Of a stretch of DNA of 64,000 nt, positions 9,800-21,799 are shown piece after piece. Both the position numbers and the translations under genes were made by a program. Numbering within the stretch: the stretch's first letter is position 1; each line of letters begins with the position of its first letter. The DNA comes from Meconema thalassinum (lineage: Eukaryota > Arthropoda > Insecta > Orthoptera > Tettigoniidae). Under the pieces are notes generated by a model, which had not been told where the DNA came from, did no database searches, and saw only the letters and a list, made by a program, of their open reading frames with translations. The stretch spans positions 150,215,099 through 150,279,098 of the forward strand of contig OX336389.2 in the NCBI GenBank assembly GCA_946902985.2, written 5' to 3'.

Positions 9800-11660
9800 G
9801 AGTTGTACGCTACATAAAAAGTTTCGTTTAGTATGTTTGGTTATAATTCAGCATTTGCCTCCAGAGATGGAAAATAATATACAATATATGCCCATCCACC
9901 TTCTTGAATGTATGAAATCTTTTATCTTTTGACTTCTGCCGATAAAGCCTTTTATGTGAGCCTACATATGATCTTCGTTTTGTCACTGTAATTGTAATGA
10001 ATAGTAGATTTTCGATATGAATGTCTTAAGTAGTCAACTGCGTGCTCTACGCAGTGTGATAGTCGTACGACTAATAGAAGCGCGATATCACATCTGTTAC
10101 AAAGTTTCGTGGTAACTGTGTAATTGGATCACATGTTATTGATTTTGTAGTCCAAGCCATCGCCGGAAAAATTTAGCGTAGGTGCCCTTTTAACTTTGGT
10201 AGCCTATGACATTCCACATATGGTTCTACATTAATGATAATTCATTTCAGTTATTGTATCTCTAAAAAACTGTATATAGTTATTTGCTTGAATATTTTTT
10301 AAATTCCATATGGCGGCTGCGCACTATATCGTAATATTTGTACGGTACTCCTCCCTCACTAAATTTCCCTTGTATATTATATCGTGCGATGAATATATTT
10401 AAGTCTTAGGAATATGCCCAGCCGCCATCCTGAACTTATGGAGACGTTGTTCTGTTGACTTAGTCAAAGTAGCCATGTGAAAAGCTAATTTTTGTTGTCT
10501 CTTAAAAATATATCTGGTCATTCATTATCATATTCTGTATTTTCATGATGGCCGCCACGCGTTGTGTGTTATAACATAGGCTAATTTCAGCAAGGTCCCA
10601 TAAAAGTTACTTCTATGCTGCTTAATTTCGTTCTAATTGCCCAATTACGTTCTAATTTTACGATCAACCGCCAATGTGAAAATTTAATGTCGCGGTTGTT
10701 TTGCTTTAGGCTTTCAGTACACCGCAGGTTTTAACCTTATGACTTATTTTCGTTATTGTTGTTCAAACGTATAAAGAGTTATCTATTTTTAAACAATGCA
10801 ATTTCAGTGCTATATTCACAGTGATAATTTTATCACTAACGCAACTGACGCATCTAATATACTCGTATTACCCGTCTTCAACAAGTTTCGCGTTAATTGT
10901 GCAATAACATCTTCAGTTATCTTTTGACTAATGCAAGTGAGTGGTCTTATAAGATGGTAAGAGTTGTGTTAGTTGCCCAATTTAATTCAGAGTTGTCGAT
11001 TATTATGTTTTAAGTTCACTCAGTCACCATCTTGAAAGTATGGAGAGACTATTCTGTAGCTTTCGTGATACATGGCTACACATACGGTCATAACTTGTCG
11101 CTAATTATTTCTCCTGTAGGTCTTAAGTACAGTGTTGATAATTATATACTTTATAGGTTTATAACATCAAGATATTCGTGATCATAAAGTCTCCACGTTG
11201 GATACAGAGGGTCCCTATTTAAATGTATCGGAATGAGAAGCACTGTTAATGATTCTGTGGATCATAAGTCATGTATTATAAAGCTTGGCTGATTCGTGCA
11301 ACCATCATCATGAAAACATTTCTACCGATAAACTAGTAGTTTGGGAGCAAACCTCTTCCCACACTGAAGTTTTTTTCCCCCAAATTTAGTTGAGTTGCTT
11401 AATCCTAATTACATTTGAGATTTAATATTGGGGTTTCAGCCATTTTTTTTAACAAAATGGCGGTGATACAAATAGGACACTCAGGTGCCTTGAACTATGT
11501 AACCTTGATCTAGACAGTGCTGCCTGAACTACAAGATACAAATGAAAATCACGAAGATGACCACCCCGAGGAAAAATACGCACAAACAATAAAATATGAC
11601 ATAGAGGAAAATTAAATCGACCACGGCGTCGCGCTATTTCTGGAGAATGTGGGTATGAAT
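9800..11660. other. Non-coding with old, diverged internal repeats
   Basis: Related phrases recur along this stretch: CCGCCATCCTGAACTTATGG (about 10423) and CACCATCTTGAAAGTATGG (about 11025), with a weaker third near 9896. Also AAGTTTCGTGGTAACTGTG (about 10101) resembles AAGTTTCGCGTTAATTGTG (about 10883). No coding potential is visible apart from the repeated hydrophobic segment near 11.5 kb. Confidence 0.4.
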
Positions 11661-11904
11661 TTCACCTTGGCCATACTAAAAATTGTTTTCGAGGTTTCCC
11701 ATTTCCACCCCCAGGCATATAAACAGCCCACTTTCTCCTAAACGCATAGATATAGTTATAAATCTTGTCCTTATCAAGGAGAATGTCGGTTGTAGTAGCT
11801 TGAATGTTGTTATGAGGGGCGGATCAGTGAGGTTATCAGCCCTTGTATTATACGTTGTAATATTTTCCCTATTTCCAATCATTACGGTACTTCCTTGTTG
11901 TTGT

Positions 11905-12285
11905 TATTATTCCATTTGAGAGGATTGGACATCACGGTCATTTAGCCCCGTGTACTTTGGTGCGTGTGTGTAATTTTAACTGATAACCTGTGATATTGTG
12001 ATGGCTGTATTAATGAGTTCAATTAAAGTGATAATTAGGAAGGAGGTGGTCGAGGCCTTAAGTTAGGAAACTTCCCGGCACTCTCCTGGAGTAGAAGTGG
12101 GAAACCACCAAAAACCACTTCAAGGATGGCTGAGGTGGTAATCGTACCCGCCTCTTCTCTGCATTCCCCACTCCAGTCTTCAGGCCAGAAATAAATCTCT
12201 TGGCAGAGCTGGTAATCGAACACGGACCTCAGGGATGACAACCATGAATGCTAGCCACTGCGCCACGAGCCGCCAAAAAATAAGT
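11905..12285 (-). repeat. Composite repeat: leader segment plus tRNA-derived SINE
   Basis: The right part (about 12040-12280) is a minus-strand SINE with GGGAAACCACCAAAAACCAC, a diverged B-box complement (GGTAATCGTACCC) and a tRNA-like end CACTGCGCCACGAGCCGCC. The left part (CATTTGAGAGGATTGGACAT ... TTTAGCCCCGTGTACTT ... TAACCTGTGATATTGTG) recurs in the same position relative to the SINE at 17205-17300, so both parts belong to one element of about 300-380 bp. Confidence 0.65.
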
Positions 12286-12289
12286 TTGG

Positions 12290-12545
12290 CAGTTGGTATT
12301 GGTAAATTTTATCATGTAATTGTGTTTGTTAATTTTTCTGATAACCTGTGTTTGTGTCGTGTCTTAGTAGTTTGCCTGGCTGTTTTCATTGTGGCATAGA
12401 AATGATGATGCCCCGGGACTTGAAGTATGTTACCATTCCCACATTTGCCTAGACGGAGAGTGGGAAGAATCCTGCAAATATCACACTGATGATGGCCGCT
12501 GTCAGTGCCAGAGTTCGAACCTTGAATCTCTTAAAATTCCTTACA
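12290..12545 (-). repeat. Second, diverged copy of the same composite SINE
   Basis: Shares TGATAACCTGTG, a CCCACATTTGCCTAGACGGAG-like body and a tRNA-like end with the B-box complement CAGAGTTCGAACC near 12510. It abuts the previous copy in the same orientation, so the two form a degenerate head-to-tail pair. Confidence 0.45.
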
Positions 12546-12570
12546 TAATTGTGTACGTTAAGAAACAGTG

Positions 12571-12608
<38 letters not shown>

Positions 12609-12609
12609 T
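12571..12609 (+). repeat. (AAT)n microsatellite
   Basis: Thirteen perfect AAT units. It lies immediately before the LINE described next. Such arrays in this window otherwise act as 3-prime tails of LINEs and SINEs. Confidence 0.95.
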
Positions 12610-14770
12610 GGCGTAGGGATGTGGCGACCCCATCGCCCAGTGGGAAACCACTGCAATCAGCCACCCGAGTATTTGCGGGAAAACCATATCTAATCGGGTT
12701 AGGAGGAAATGCCTGCCCACCGCCGGATAACACCTTGAGGCCCTCCAAGGCTAACAACCTTGGTTGCATTCATAATGAGCAATTTGCTCCAAGCTAAACT
12801 AAAGCTTCTTAAGCATGATGGTAAAACAAATACAGGAGATTAATACCCCAGGTGGCAACTTTTCGAAGAAATTCACCGTCGCCCACGAGCGACGCATGCA
12901 TTCCATTCGGACTCTGGGGAGGATGCAACGTCATGCTAAAGACGAGTTGGAAATCCTGAAGAGTCATGAAAGCTGAAACCCAAATCGAAGAGTTGTTTGG
13001 CAACGTTCAACATCAACTCTCTAATACAAACTGGTAAGATGAAACAGCTGACCAATGACCTTCACGAAAACAAAATCGCAATAATGGCCTTGCAAGAAAC
13101 TCGCTTCACTGACGAAGATACGTTTGAGTCTGATGGGTATCGGTTCATCAAGAGCAAATCTCGTAAGAGGGTAATGAAGAACACCCCTATCTTTGGTACA
13201 GCCTTTGCTGTCAACAACAGAATCCTTAGGTCAGTCTCGAATTTTGAAGCTGTTAACGATAGGTTGTGCCTGCTATCTCTGCGTTGTGCAAACAAAACAT
13301 ATACGCTAGTCAATGTACATACTCCAACTAATGAACAAAACAAAAAATAGTTGGAAGACACTGATCGACTTTGGAACCTCTTGGATGCTAGATTGCCAGA
13401 AATCCCGAAACACCACGTCAAGATCCTAATGGGTGATTTCAACGCACGGGTAGGGCGTGAACGGAAATACAGGAATGTCGTTGGGCTCTATCCAGCGCAC
13501 AATAGAACTAACAAGAATGGAGAACGCCTCATTGAACTATGTAATAACCATAACCTCCAGCTGATGTCAACACACTTTCGTCACCTACCTAGAAAACAGA
13601 CTACATGGAAATGCCCGAACAAAACATTAGGAGAGTTCCAAATAGACCATGTTGCTATATCTCGAAGATCTAGTCCAGAAATAATGAACGTTACCGTAAA
13701 AAAAGGGAATGAACATAGACTCAGGTCACCATGTATCGGTAATAAAGTTCTGGCCCATTCCACTCAACAAAAAGAAAAAGAAACCTACCATAATCCGCTT
13801 CGACACAAATATGCTCAGAGATAGTGAGAATGAATTCAAAGAACTTGCCCAACTAGTGGAAAAAGACTTCGACAGCACGAGAAAGCAGATTATAAACGCT
13901 GCAAAAGAAGTAGCAGAAACAAAGAACAGGAAGAAACACACATGGTGGAACAATAATTGCGAGAAGACCTTAAAGGATCGTCTAAATGCTCCTCCAAAGA
14001 GGAAGAAAATTGGAACATCTATATAGACCAACGAGCACAAACAGCAAAAATAATACGCAGCGAGAAACGCAAGTATGAAAAAGAACAACTAGACAGAATT
14101 GAACAAAACTATCACAGAAATGTGACCCGTGAATACTACAGGGATTTTAAAAAGAAGATACAAGGATACAAGGCACCTTGCCTTGTTTTCTAAGAAAAGA
14201 TGGAACTCTAGTAACATCTAATGAAGAAAACTGCGAAATTTTAGCCGGGCATTTTAACGACCTCCTAAATTGTGAAAAGCCACCCAACCCCATCAAAACA
14301 AACAAACAAACAAACAAACAAACAAACAAATGAACCACAATTTGCCATCTTTTCCACCAAATCGCGATGAAATCAAACGTCACATAAAGAGGTTGAAAAA
14401 TAACAAAGCTCCTGGTGAAGACTCCATGATTGCAGTACTGTGGAAACATGCCCCAGAAGAAGCAATTGACATCCTACACCAAACCATTGTAGATATATGG
14501 GAGACAGAACAACTCTCAGAGGACTGGAAGTTAGCTTTGATCCATCTTTTACACAAGAAAGGAAATATAAGAGATGTGAACAACTACCGTGGTATTTCAC
14601 TTCTGTCAGTAGCTTACAAGATCCTGTCACTTTCCATCCTTGAAAGACTGGAACAGCAAGTTGAACACAAACTCGGAGAATACCAAGGGGGTTTTAGGAA
14701 AGGCCGATCCACTGCAGAACAAATCATTAACCTAAAAGCCATAATTAGATACTGTGCCCAATTACGGAAG
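12610..14770 (+). pseudogene. Non-LTR retrotransposon, 5-prime half: endonuclease and start of reverse transcriptase
   Basis: The first 380 bp are a likely 5-prime UTR or ORF1 remnant. From 12997 the frame encodes an exonuclease-endonuclease-phosphatase domain: ATFNINSL, then LQETR with the catalytic Glu, and after an in-frame TAG at 13348-13350, MGDFNARVG and an IDHVAI motif. At least three frame changes follow between 13.7 and 14.3 kb. The RT begins at 14330 with KAPGEDSM, DWKLALIHLLHKKG, NYRGISLLSVAYKILS and QGGFRKGRST, then stops at 14777 where foreign DNA begins. RTE- or CR1-like LINEs have this order; I favour RTE without certainty. The remaining RT resumes at about 20971. The element cannot be active. 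Confidence 0.85.
14294..14330 (+). repeat. (AAAC)n microsatellite inside the LINE
   Basis: About nine AAAC units lie between two coding parts of the LINE and shift the frame. This is probably a slippage expansion that arose after insertion. Confidence 0.9.
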
Positions 14771-15599
14771 CCACCGTAATTATGTTTTGTATTTCGGATG
14801 AGCAGAACGCTAGCTTGAAGTTTTGAACCGAGCGCGAAGTCAGCTAGTTCGCCGAGCGATTCAGAGGATACGCTAGGAGAGGTACCTGTGGCGCTAGCGG
14901 ACGAGTTGCTGAAACTTATTGATGAGAAATATTAAGCGACGACTTGAGGTCTAGAATCTAGTGGATAATATTGGCTATGAAATTCCAGGAATGCCAGAAT
15001 AAATTTGAGAACAATCGGACCAGTCGTTTGGAAGTTATAGGTATTTTTGTAAAGCACATGTTTTAACTGGAAGTATGGTGTGTGCTGGAGTTTTGAAGAG
15101 CGGGGCGTGCTCGCCGCCCGGAACAGCGAACGCACGGCGGTTCAGCGCTGTACCTGTATATATAGCAGTGAGTCTGAAGCATGAGTATGTCATTACAAGG
15201 TAAGTAGACTATAAGGTAGGACACTCCGGTGCCTCTCGCTCCCATTGGCTGATAAGCTGTGACGCAGCTCGGATGAAGCAGGCGCATGCCAGCTGATATT
15301 TACAATGCATTCTTACGGGAAACACAGTCATATTTCGCTTCTCTTTTCCGCTCGTGGTATTCAATCACAATAATGGCAATATGCGCATTATAAAGAGAAA
15401 GGTATAAACAATATATTGAAGTGGTTTATAATGCGAAATATACTTCATAAACAAACACAAAAAATATTTTAGATTAACTACGCTACCGCAACTTAGTATC
15501 AGCTGAGCTTAAAAGAAGCCTCACAAAACACAATAAAAGACGTGCAAAGGATGGAAATACGAAATTTAGCAATAGCGATAGGCTACATAATCATGCTTT

Positions 15600-15800
15600 A
15601 GCGATCCTGCGGTGTAGCCAAGCGCGTTATATTGCTCATTACGGCCGCGATGGGAAGCTGTAGTAAGTCAGGAGTTCAGAGGTTCAAATCCCGGCACTGA
15701 CAGCGGCTTTCCACACTCTCTCCAGGCAAATGCCGAGAGAGTAGCCTACCTTGTTTCAAGTTCCGGAGCACTTACCCCATTTCCGTCCCTAATAATTACG
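15600..15800 (+). repeat. tRNA-derived SINE, another family
   Basis: tRNA-like head with GTAGCCAAGCGCG near 15614 and B-box GGTTCAAATCCCGG near 15692, followed by a body with CTCTCCAGGCAAATGCCG. The tail is not clear. The copy is diverged. Confidence 0.55.
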
Positions 15801-16654
15801 GTCACACACACATTACAACAGTCACCTTAAAATCACGGATTACAAATTGAAGACAAGTACACGGAGCTGATGATCAAGATGTCCCAGTCCCAACAACATA
15901 CATTATTAATGTAACATTGGTATGAAAATGATCAGTTTATAAACACTTACCTTTTATGCGACTTGAGTTTTAGATGACAAAACTACCCAGAATTTGTTCT
16001 TTATTGCTGCATATTTCTCCAGTAATTTAATCTTGACATGCCTATTCAGGTGACGGATTCTGATAATAGTCCTTGTCCTCACGTATAAACGAATTATCTT
16101 CTCATACACTTCCGGAAATTTTGATTTTATTAAGATGGTCAGGTAGGTCATTACATTTTTCTTTTTGATATAGTTCGTCCATGAAAAGAAACGAACAAAA
16201 CTTCAAATTCAATCATTTTATGGAGCCACTCATGTGTTGGACGAATAATCCCCTTTGAAATGATGGGTATCCAATCATCCCTGCTCTCGTCTGTTACACA
16301 CAAATTTTCCCCCTTCACACTTAAACTCTCATCAATGAACCTACTCTTGAATGCCACATAACCGGCAAAGTACTTAAGTGCATCTAGCGAAACGTCATCT
16401 TCACTGGAGAAATATTACCGATGCAACTGGTAGCAAGTTTTAATTTTCAGCTTCTGCCGAGCACGTTAGATGACTCAATACCAAGATAAGTAGACTATAA
16501 CTCAGATGCTCACAATATTACAAAGACATTTTTATCGGTCTAGCAATAAAGCGGGGACCGGCAAAATGCGCACGTAGCCGGGTGACTAACAGCCGAGAGA
16601 TTACATTAATGTAGCTGCTATATTGCTAGATAATATAATTAATGTTATTGGTTG

Positions 16655-16862
16655 AACGTCCCTTTTAACTGTTGCTTTTAGAGACGCCGGGATGCCAGAA
16701 TTTTGCCTCTAAGGGGATCATTATCTTGCCAGTAAATCTGTTAACACGGCTCCCTCGCATTTGCTTACCCTCAAATGCCAGCCGACTGCACCAGGATTCG
16801 ATCCAGCAACCTTGGGCATAGCAGGAGAGAACGTTGCCGCTGAGCCTCGCAGCCAGCCTATA
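16655..16862 (-). repeat. tRNA-derived SINE, family with GTCCCTTTTAAC tail
   Basis: On the minus strand it begins GGCTGCGAGGCTCAGCGG (A-box region), has the B-box GGATCGAATCCTGG-like word and ends in the complement of ACGTCCCTTTTAACTGTTG. Two other copies at 52425-52632 (minus) and 53350-53575 (plus) share head, body and tail. Confidence 0.75.
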
Positions 16863-17204
16863 TATTACTACACCGATAAGAAAGACCCTATAGTTTCGTA
16901 AGCGTGAGAGTCCTTTTGTAACTGTACCACAACTTCCTGCGAGGGTGTGCTTGATCCTAGAAAATGTTAAGAACTGAGAACTACGATATTTAACCTATTT
17001 AAAAGATGTGCATTTGTATGATCTATGCATATTATGAGAGTCCAGAATACTCTCACGTTTCAAGTTATTTGCACGATACAATGCCAAAGAATTTAAGTGT
17101 CCAATGCAATTAGCTTATTGATTATTTAGCATTTTATTATATTCCTTATTTAAAACTACAGTACTTTTCAAGAAGTAGTAAATCAGTTGGGTGCAGCCCA
17201 AAAT

Positions 17205-17497
17205 ATTCATTTGAGGAGTTTGGACATCGTGGCCATTTAGCCCCGTGCACTTGGGTGTGTGTTAAATTTGTCTGGTAACCTGTGTTATTGTGGTGTCTTT
17301 GTGTAGTTGTAAATCAGATGAGGATTGAGAAGAAGGCAGCCGTGGCCTAAGTTAGGAACCAACCCGGCAGTGGCAACCCATGGAAAACCACGTCCAGGCT
17401 GGCTGAGGTGGGAATCGAACCCACATCTTCTCAGATTTGCCTCACGAGGCTGAGTGTACCCGGACAGCCACGAATACTAACCGCTACACTACGTGGT
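17205..17497 (-). repeat. Composite repeat: leader segment plus tRNA-derived SINE
   Basis: Same arrangement as 11905-12285: CATTTGAGGAGTTTGGACAT and TTTAGCCCCGTGCACTTGG, then CCGTGGCCTAAGTTAGGAAC and the tRNA-like end with GGAATCGAACCCAC (B-box complement, about 17411-17424) and CCGCTACACTACGTGG. This copy is better preserved than the 12-kb ones. Confidence 0.7.
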
Positions 17498-17629
17498 GGT
17501 CACACAGTAGTCTGACTAGGGACTCCGATAACCGTTTAGCACTTGGTTCAATGTTGTTTACCTCACTGATTAATTTTCAACATTATCATTTTGGAGTTCT
17601 GTTTATTAGTTTCACGTAAACGTGAATCT

Positions 17630-17725
17630 TGGGATTATGAGCCACAGGACCTCCTTTTTACGTGGAATCCGAACCACTGGACACGGCATTTCACTTCGAA
17701 AATCTCACATGCATTGACCGGGTTA
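17630..17725 (-). repeat. Truncated SINE, same family as 51763-51957
   Basis: The words TGAATCTTGGGATTATGAGCC, ACGTGGAATCCGAACCACTG and CTCACATGCATTGACCGGG are the reverse complement of the body at 51825-51935. The tRNA-like head is missing or very diverged. Confidence 0.7.
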
Positions 17726-20700
17726 TTTTATCATTCTCCTGGCAGGAGGGTAGCAAGTTTAATGGTACAGACTGTAGTGATACACCCTTTATAGGGTATT
17801 AGTTGACTGCAGAAGGGCATGCGAGGACTACCACATGCATATTTCTCTTCAAAAGCGTCCCTTTTTGTTGCTAGAGACAGCTGAGAACTGTTTGTTATAC
17901 ATGGTCGCCACGACAGTACCCAACCGATGACGTCACGCAGCAGCCTATGCTCTGGCAAGCCGAAGCGCGGAGCCCGGAGTGGCTCCCCCTGATGTCATTA
18001 TTACATCAGTCTTCGAAGAGATACCGTCGTAACGTCACCATAACACGTGCTACGCTGTTATAGACCGTCATTATCACCGATCGAGTGGGACTTAGTCTCT
18101 GGAGCTAAGCTTGCGGACTTAGTATTTATAGCTGAGCCAGTTGTCTCGAGTGGAAAGTACTCAGAATTATCGCGTCATACCGGTCAGGAGATGGACCTTA
18201 GTTTATGACTTTGGGGTCATTTGTTTCAAACAAACAGTGTGGGAAAATATTCCATCTATGTTTCCATATACTCCACTGACTGTAAGAGTATGTTCGCAGA
18301 TGTTGGGTAACTTTTCCATCTTTGAGTGGCATCAGAATCAGACTAGACGGTATATTTTTCATGCGGTTATAAACATTGAGCTGTTTAAACAAGTGTTTAA
18401 AATAATAGGACAGTCAACGATGACGTTAATAGTCATGTCGAACAGTTGTGCAAATTATCGCGGAGTGGAAAAGTGCGTATTCTTGAACGCGAATATGGGT
18501 CACTAGATACCACGTAGATAGGATCCAATAGCCGAACGCGAGGCGGATGGCCAAGGACTGGTGCCATGCTAATGGAGGGAGGAATGTTCCATTAGATTTC
18601 GACATCAACCAAAGATCTGCAACGATGTGAACTTCAAGAATATGTAAGCTACATTCTTGTGTACTTTTTCTAGAATAGAGTAGTTGAGAAGTTGAATTTC
18701 TATTTCGCTTAGAAATTACCAACACTTTAATTTAATTTGTTTTTGCTTCGTTCTGACAGCTAAGTCTATCGAGACTATAGTCAGAGATACCAGTGGTAGT
18801 TGACAGCGATAGTACAGTCATGAGAAAATTTATTTCAGTCCAAGTAACATAAATAAAGAGGTTTTTCGTTGATTTAAATATTTTTGTAGTAGATGGTAGC
18901 TTGGATCTTCAAATTATTCAACTTGAAGATTTAAACAGTATTAAAGACAAATTTCATAACGATCATGAGTAAATCCATTTGAAAATAATAATAATAATAA
19001 TAACATATTTCTATAATAATCATAAACAAATCATAAAATAATTATAAATAATCAAATTCAGGGAAGTGATAAAATACTTTTTGTTTAATGCAGTAATAAT
19101 AATAACAATAGAGTTTATTTAACATTATAAACAGTTGAAGATTTCAGAATGTATAGTTTAATAATAATAATAAATTCGAGTAAATATTATAAACCATTGA
19201 GAAGTTGAGGAGTTAGGTGTATAGTTAACGGTAATAATAATAATAATAATAATAACAGTGATTATTTGAATATGTTTGTAGGGAATAAATATCATATCAG
19301 TCAGTAAATAAATGGAGAAGTTAATGGCATATTTGTGAAATGCACCACAATATTAAGAAAGAGTAGAGGAACGGTAGGTGAATTAAGGATGAACATGTAT
19401 AAAATAGGGCGTGGAGTTGTTAAATGAAGGTAGAAAGAAAATGACCAGGAATAAATATTAACAATATTTCCTTATGAAAAGTTTTTGTTTAAATCAGATC
19501 TTGGAAAAGTTGAAGACAAATGTGTGTTGTTTAAAGGCAGGAATAGTGCACAGAATAAAAGAATAAATCATATGTTGATTTATTTATTGAAAAAAATATA
19601 TATAAAATAATAATAATAAATATGCGACTTGAAGGTCAGCATTTAAAGAAAGAGTGTGGAGGCTAGAGGCCGTCCATTGGAATATGTATTTTCATGTTGT
19701 TAAAGTGATGTGGGAGCATTTGCTGCTTAATTGTGAAAAGAAGGGTTCAGTCGTGTAACCACCCCATATTTCTGTCCAACTTCATTTTCGTCAGACACAT
19801 TATCGCCTAAATACCTGAGTCAATCATTCTAATTTTCAATCATGGAGCCTACTGATTATTTAGTTTTGTTAAAGCCTAGCCGGATCCTCAAATGAAATAA
19901 AATAAATACAGATATGTCAGTGTATAAAATAAATTTCGAATTACAAGTTGAATAGGAGTGATGCTTATGTAGTGATAAATAATGATAACTGTTGATATTC
20001 CTTAGCTTAGATATTGTTTATAAAAGAAAGATAATTACCGATGTTCTTTTTGAATATTATTAATAATAATAATACTGATAATTTTGAAAGTTTAATAGTT
20101 GTGTGAATTTATGGTATATAACATTTAAAAATTTAAAGGAATGAGTAAATGACATGATGTCAACAACAATTAACACATTGAGTCATCCAATATGGTTATT
20201 CAAAGAAAAAAAGATGAAAATTCTATTTTTTTACAATGTTAAATTGAATTATGAATATGTGAGCATGGATTAAGACGACAGTCCATAGAAACAAATGTTT
20301 TGAAAAGAATCAATTAGGACATTGAGGTCATATAAAGACTGTTAATATTCTGACGTCATGTTGTCGAATATTGATATTTTCCTACAACCCAATGTTCCTA
20401 CACGAAAGAACTCTAATTATTCTAACACTGATACATTTCGATATCACATGAGGTGATACCTTTTACCATGTTTATAAACAATTAATTTTCAACCTGAGCC
20501 ATGAATGAACAATGATTTTCAAAGCCATGAGTGATTTTGTTTTTGTGAAAACACAAAGTGGAAGTGAACAGTGTACAGGTAGGGGTCTATAAACAATGAG
20601 CCGCCTATCGTTTAAATACAACAATTTAGAGTAGGGACCGATACCCAGATGGACTATTAATTTCTGGTTATCCACAATTTAGAGTAGGGAGTGTTTTGGC

Positions 20701-20970
20701 ATGTGTTGGTATTTTTCTGGTGAAGTTTTTTTAGTGCTTTTGCATAATATCTTAGTATTTTTATTGTTAATAAAATGAGATAATTTTAAGGAATTGTGAT
20801 ATTTCATTTCTCCTTTCTCGTCTCCATTGCTTGATAATTGCCTTAATCAGTCATGCCTGCGATAAATTTAGTTTTGCCCGGATGGACCCTGAGATTTTAG
20901 TTCTTTTGCTAGACTGATTTTGGGAATTGGCAAATGTGTTCGTTAGACTTCCGTCGAAATGGGCACAGTA

Positions 20971-21758
20971 CTATGTGTTGAGAGGTCGAACGTATGTATC
21001 GACATTTGTAGACTTTAAGAAAGCGTACAACTGCATCGACCGTGATGTGTTAAATAACATACTTGCAGAAATGGGAGTAGATATGAAACTGCTGGCGATA
21101 ATAAGGGCAACCCTAATTAATACCACATCCAAAGTCAAATTCCAAGGATGTATCTCTGAACCCTTTGAAATCAAGACAGGCGTTCGACAGGGAGGTAGCC
21201 TGTCACCTCTGTTGTTCAACTGCGTGCTTGAAAAGGTAATACAGAATTGGCGACAGAAGTTAAAAGAAGGAGGCCTTTACAAACCTTTAAGGATATGGAC
21301 AAAGAAAAACGAAGTGGAAATAGATTGCTTAGCATTCGCTGATGATATAGCCCTGATGACAGAAGATTTCGAAAGTGCAACAGAACAGGTAAATATATTT
21401 AAAGAAGTAGCAGAACAAACAGGATTACAAATTTCCTTTCAAACGACAGAAGTAATGTCGAACATCAAGGATGATACAGCACAACTAAACACCAAATATC
21501 GAACGATAAACCGTGTTAATAAATTTAAATATCTTGGGAAATGGATCCAGCAAAATGGCCTTGACAAGAAAGCCATAGAAGCAAGAATCAAGAAAATGGA
21601 AGTCGCTTTTCAAACCACCCGCAACATATATAACAAAAAGTGCTTTTCTATGAACACAAAAATTCGTCACTACAACACTGTCATCAAACCAGTACCGCTA
21701 TATGCATCTGCATGCCTTATCCTATCCGAGAAATGTTTGCTCGCGAAGTTAGAGAGAC

Positions 21759-21799
<41 letters not shown>

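Larger units (their letters stand above)
14771..20947. other. 6.2-kb block inserted into the LINE
   Basis: This DNA separates two halves of one reverse transcriptase. It has no long coding frame. It contains SINE copies (15600-15800, 16655-16862, 17205-17497, 17630-17725), CG-rich words at 14.8-15.2 kb, and an AT-rich part with many AAT arrays at 18.9-20.4 kb. At 17.99-18.01 kb CTGATGTCATTATTACATCAG-like near-palindrome is followed by a TATTTATA box near 18125 and a transcript-like AT-rich tail with AATAAAA near 20771. That could be a long non-coding or LTR-like unit, but no terminal repeats were confirmed. Confidence 0.6.

Noticed and set aside
12449..12769. Minus-strand frame with a poly-leucine run
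   Set aside because: The leucine run is the (AAT)n microsatellite read backwards, flanked by SINE and LINE UTR sequence.
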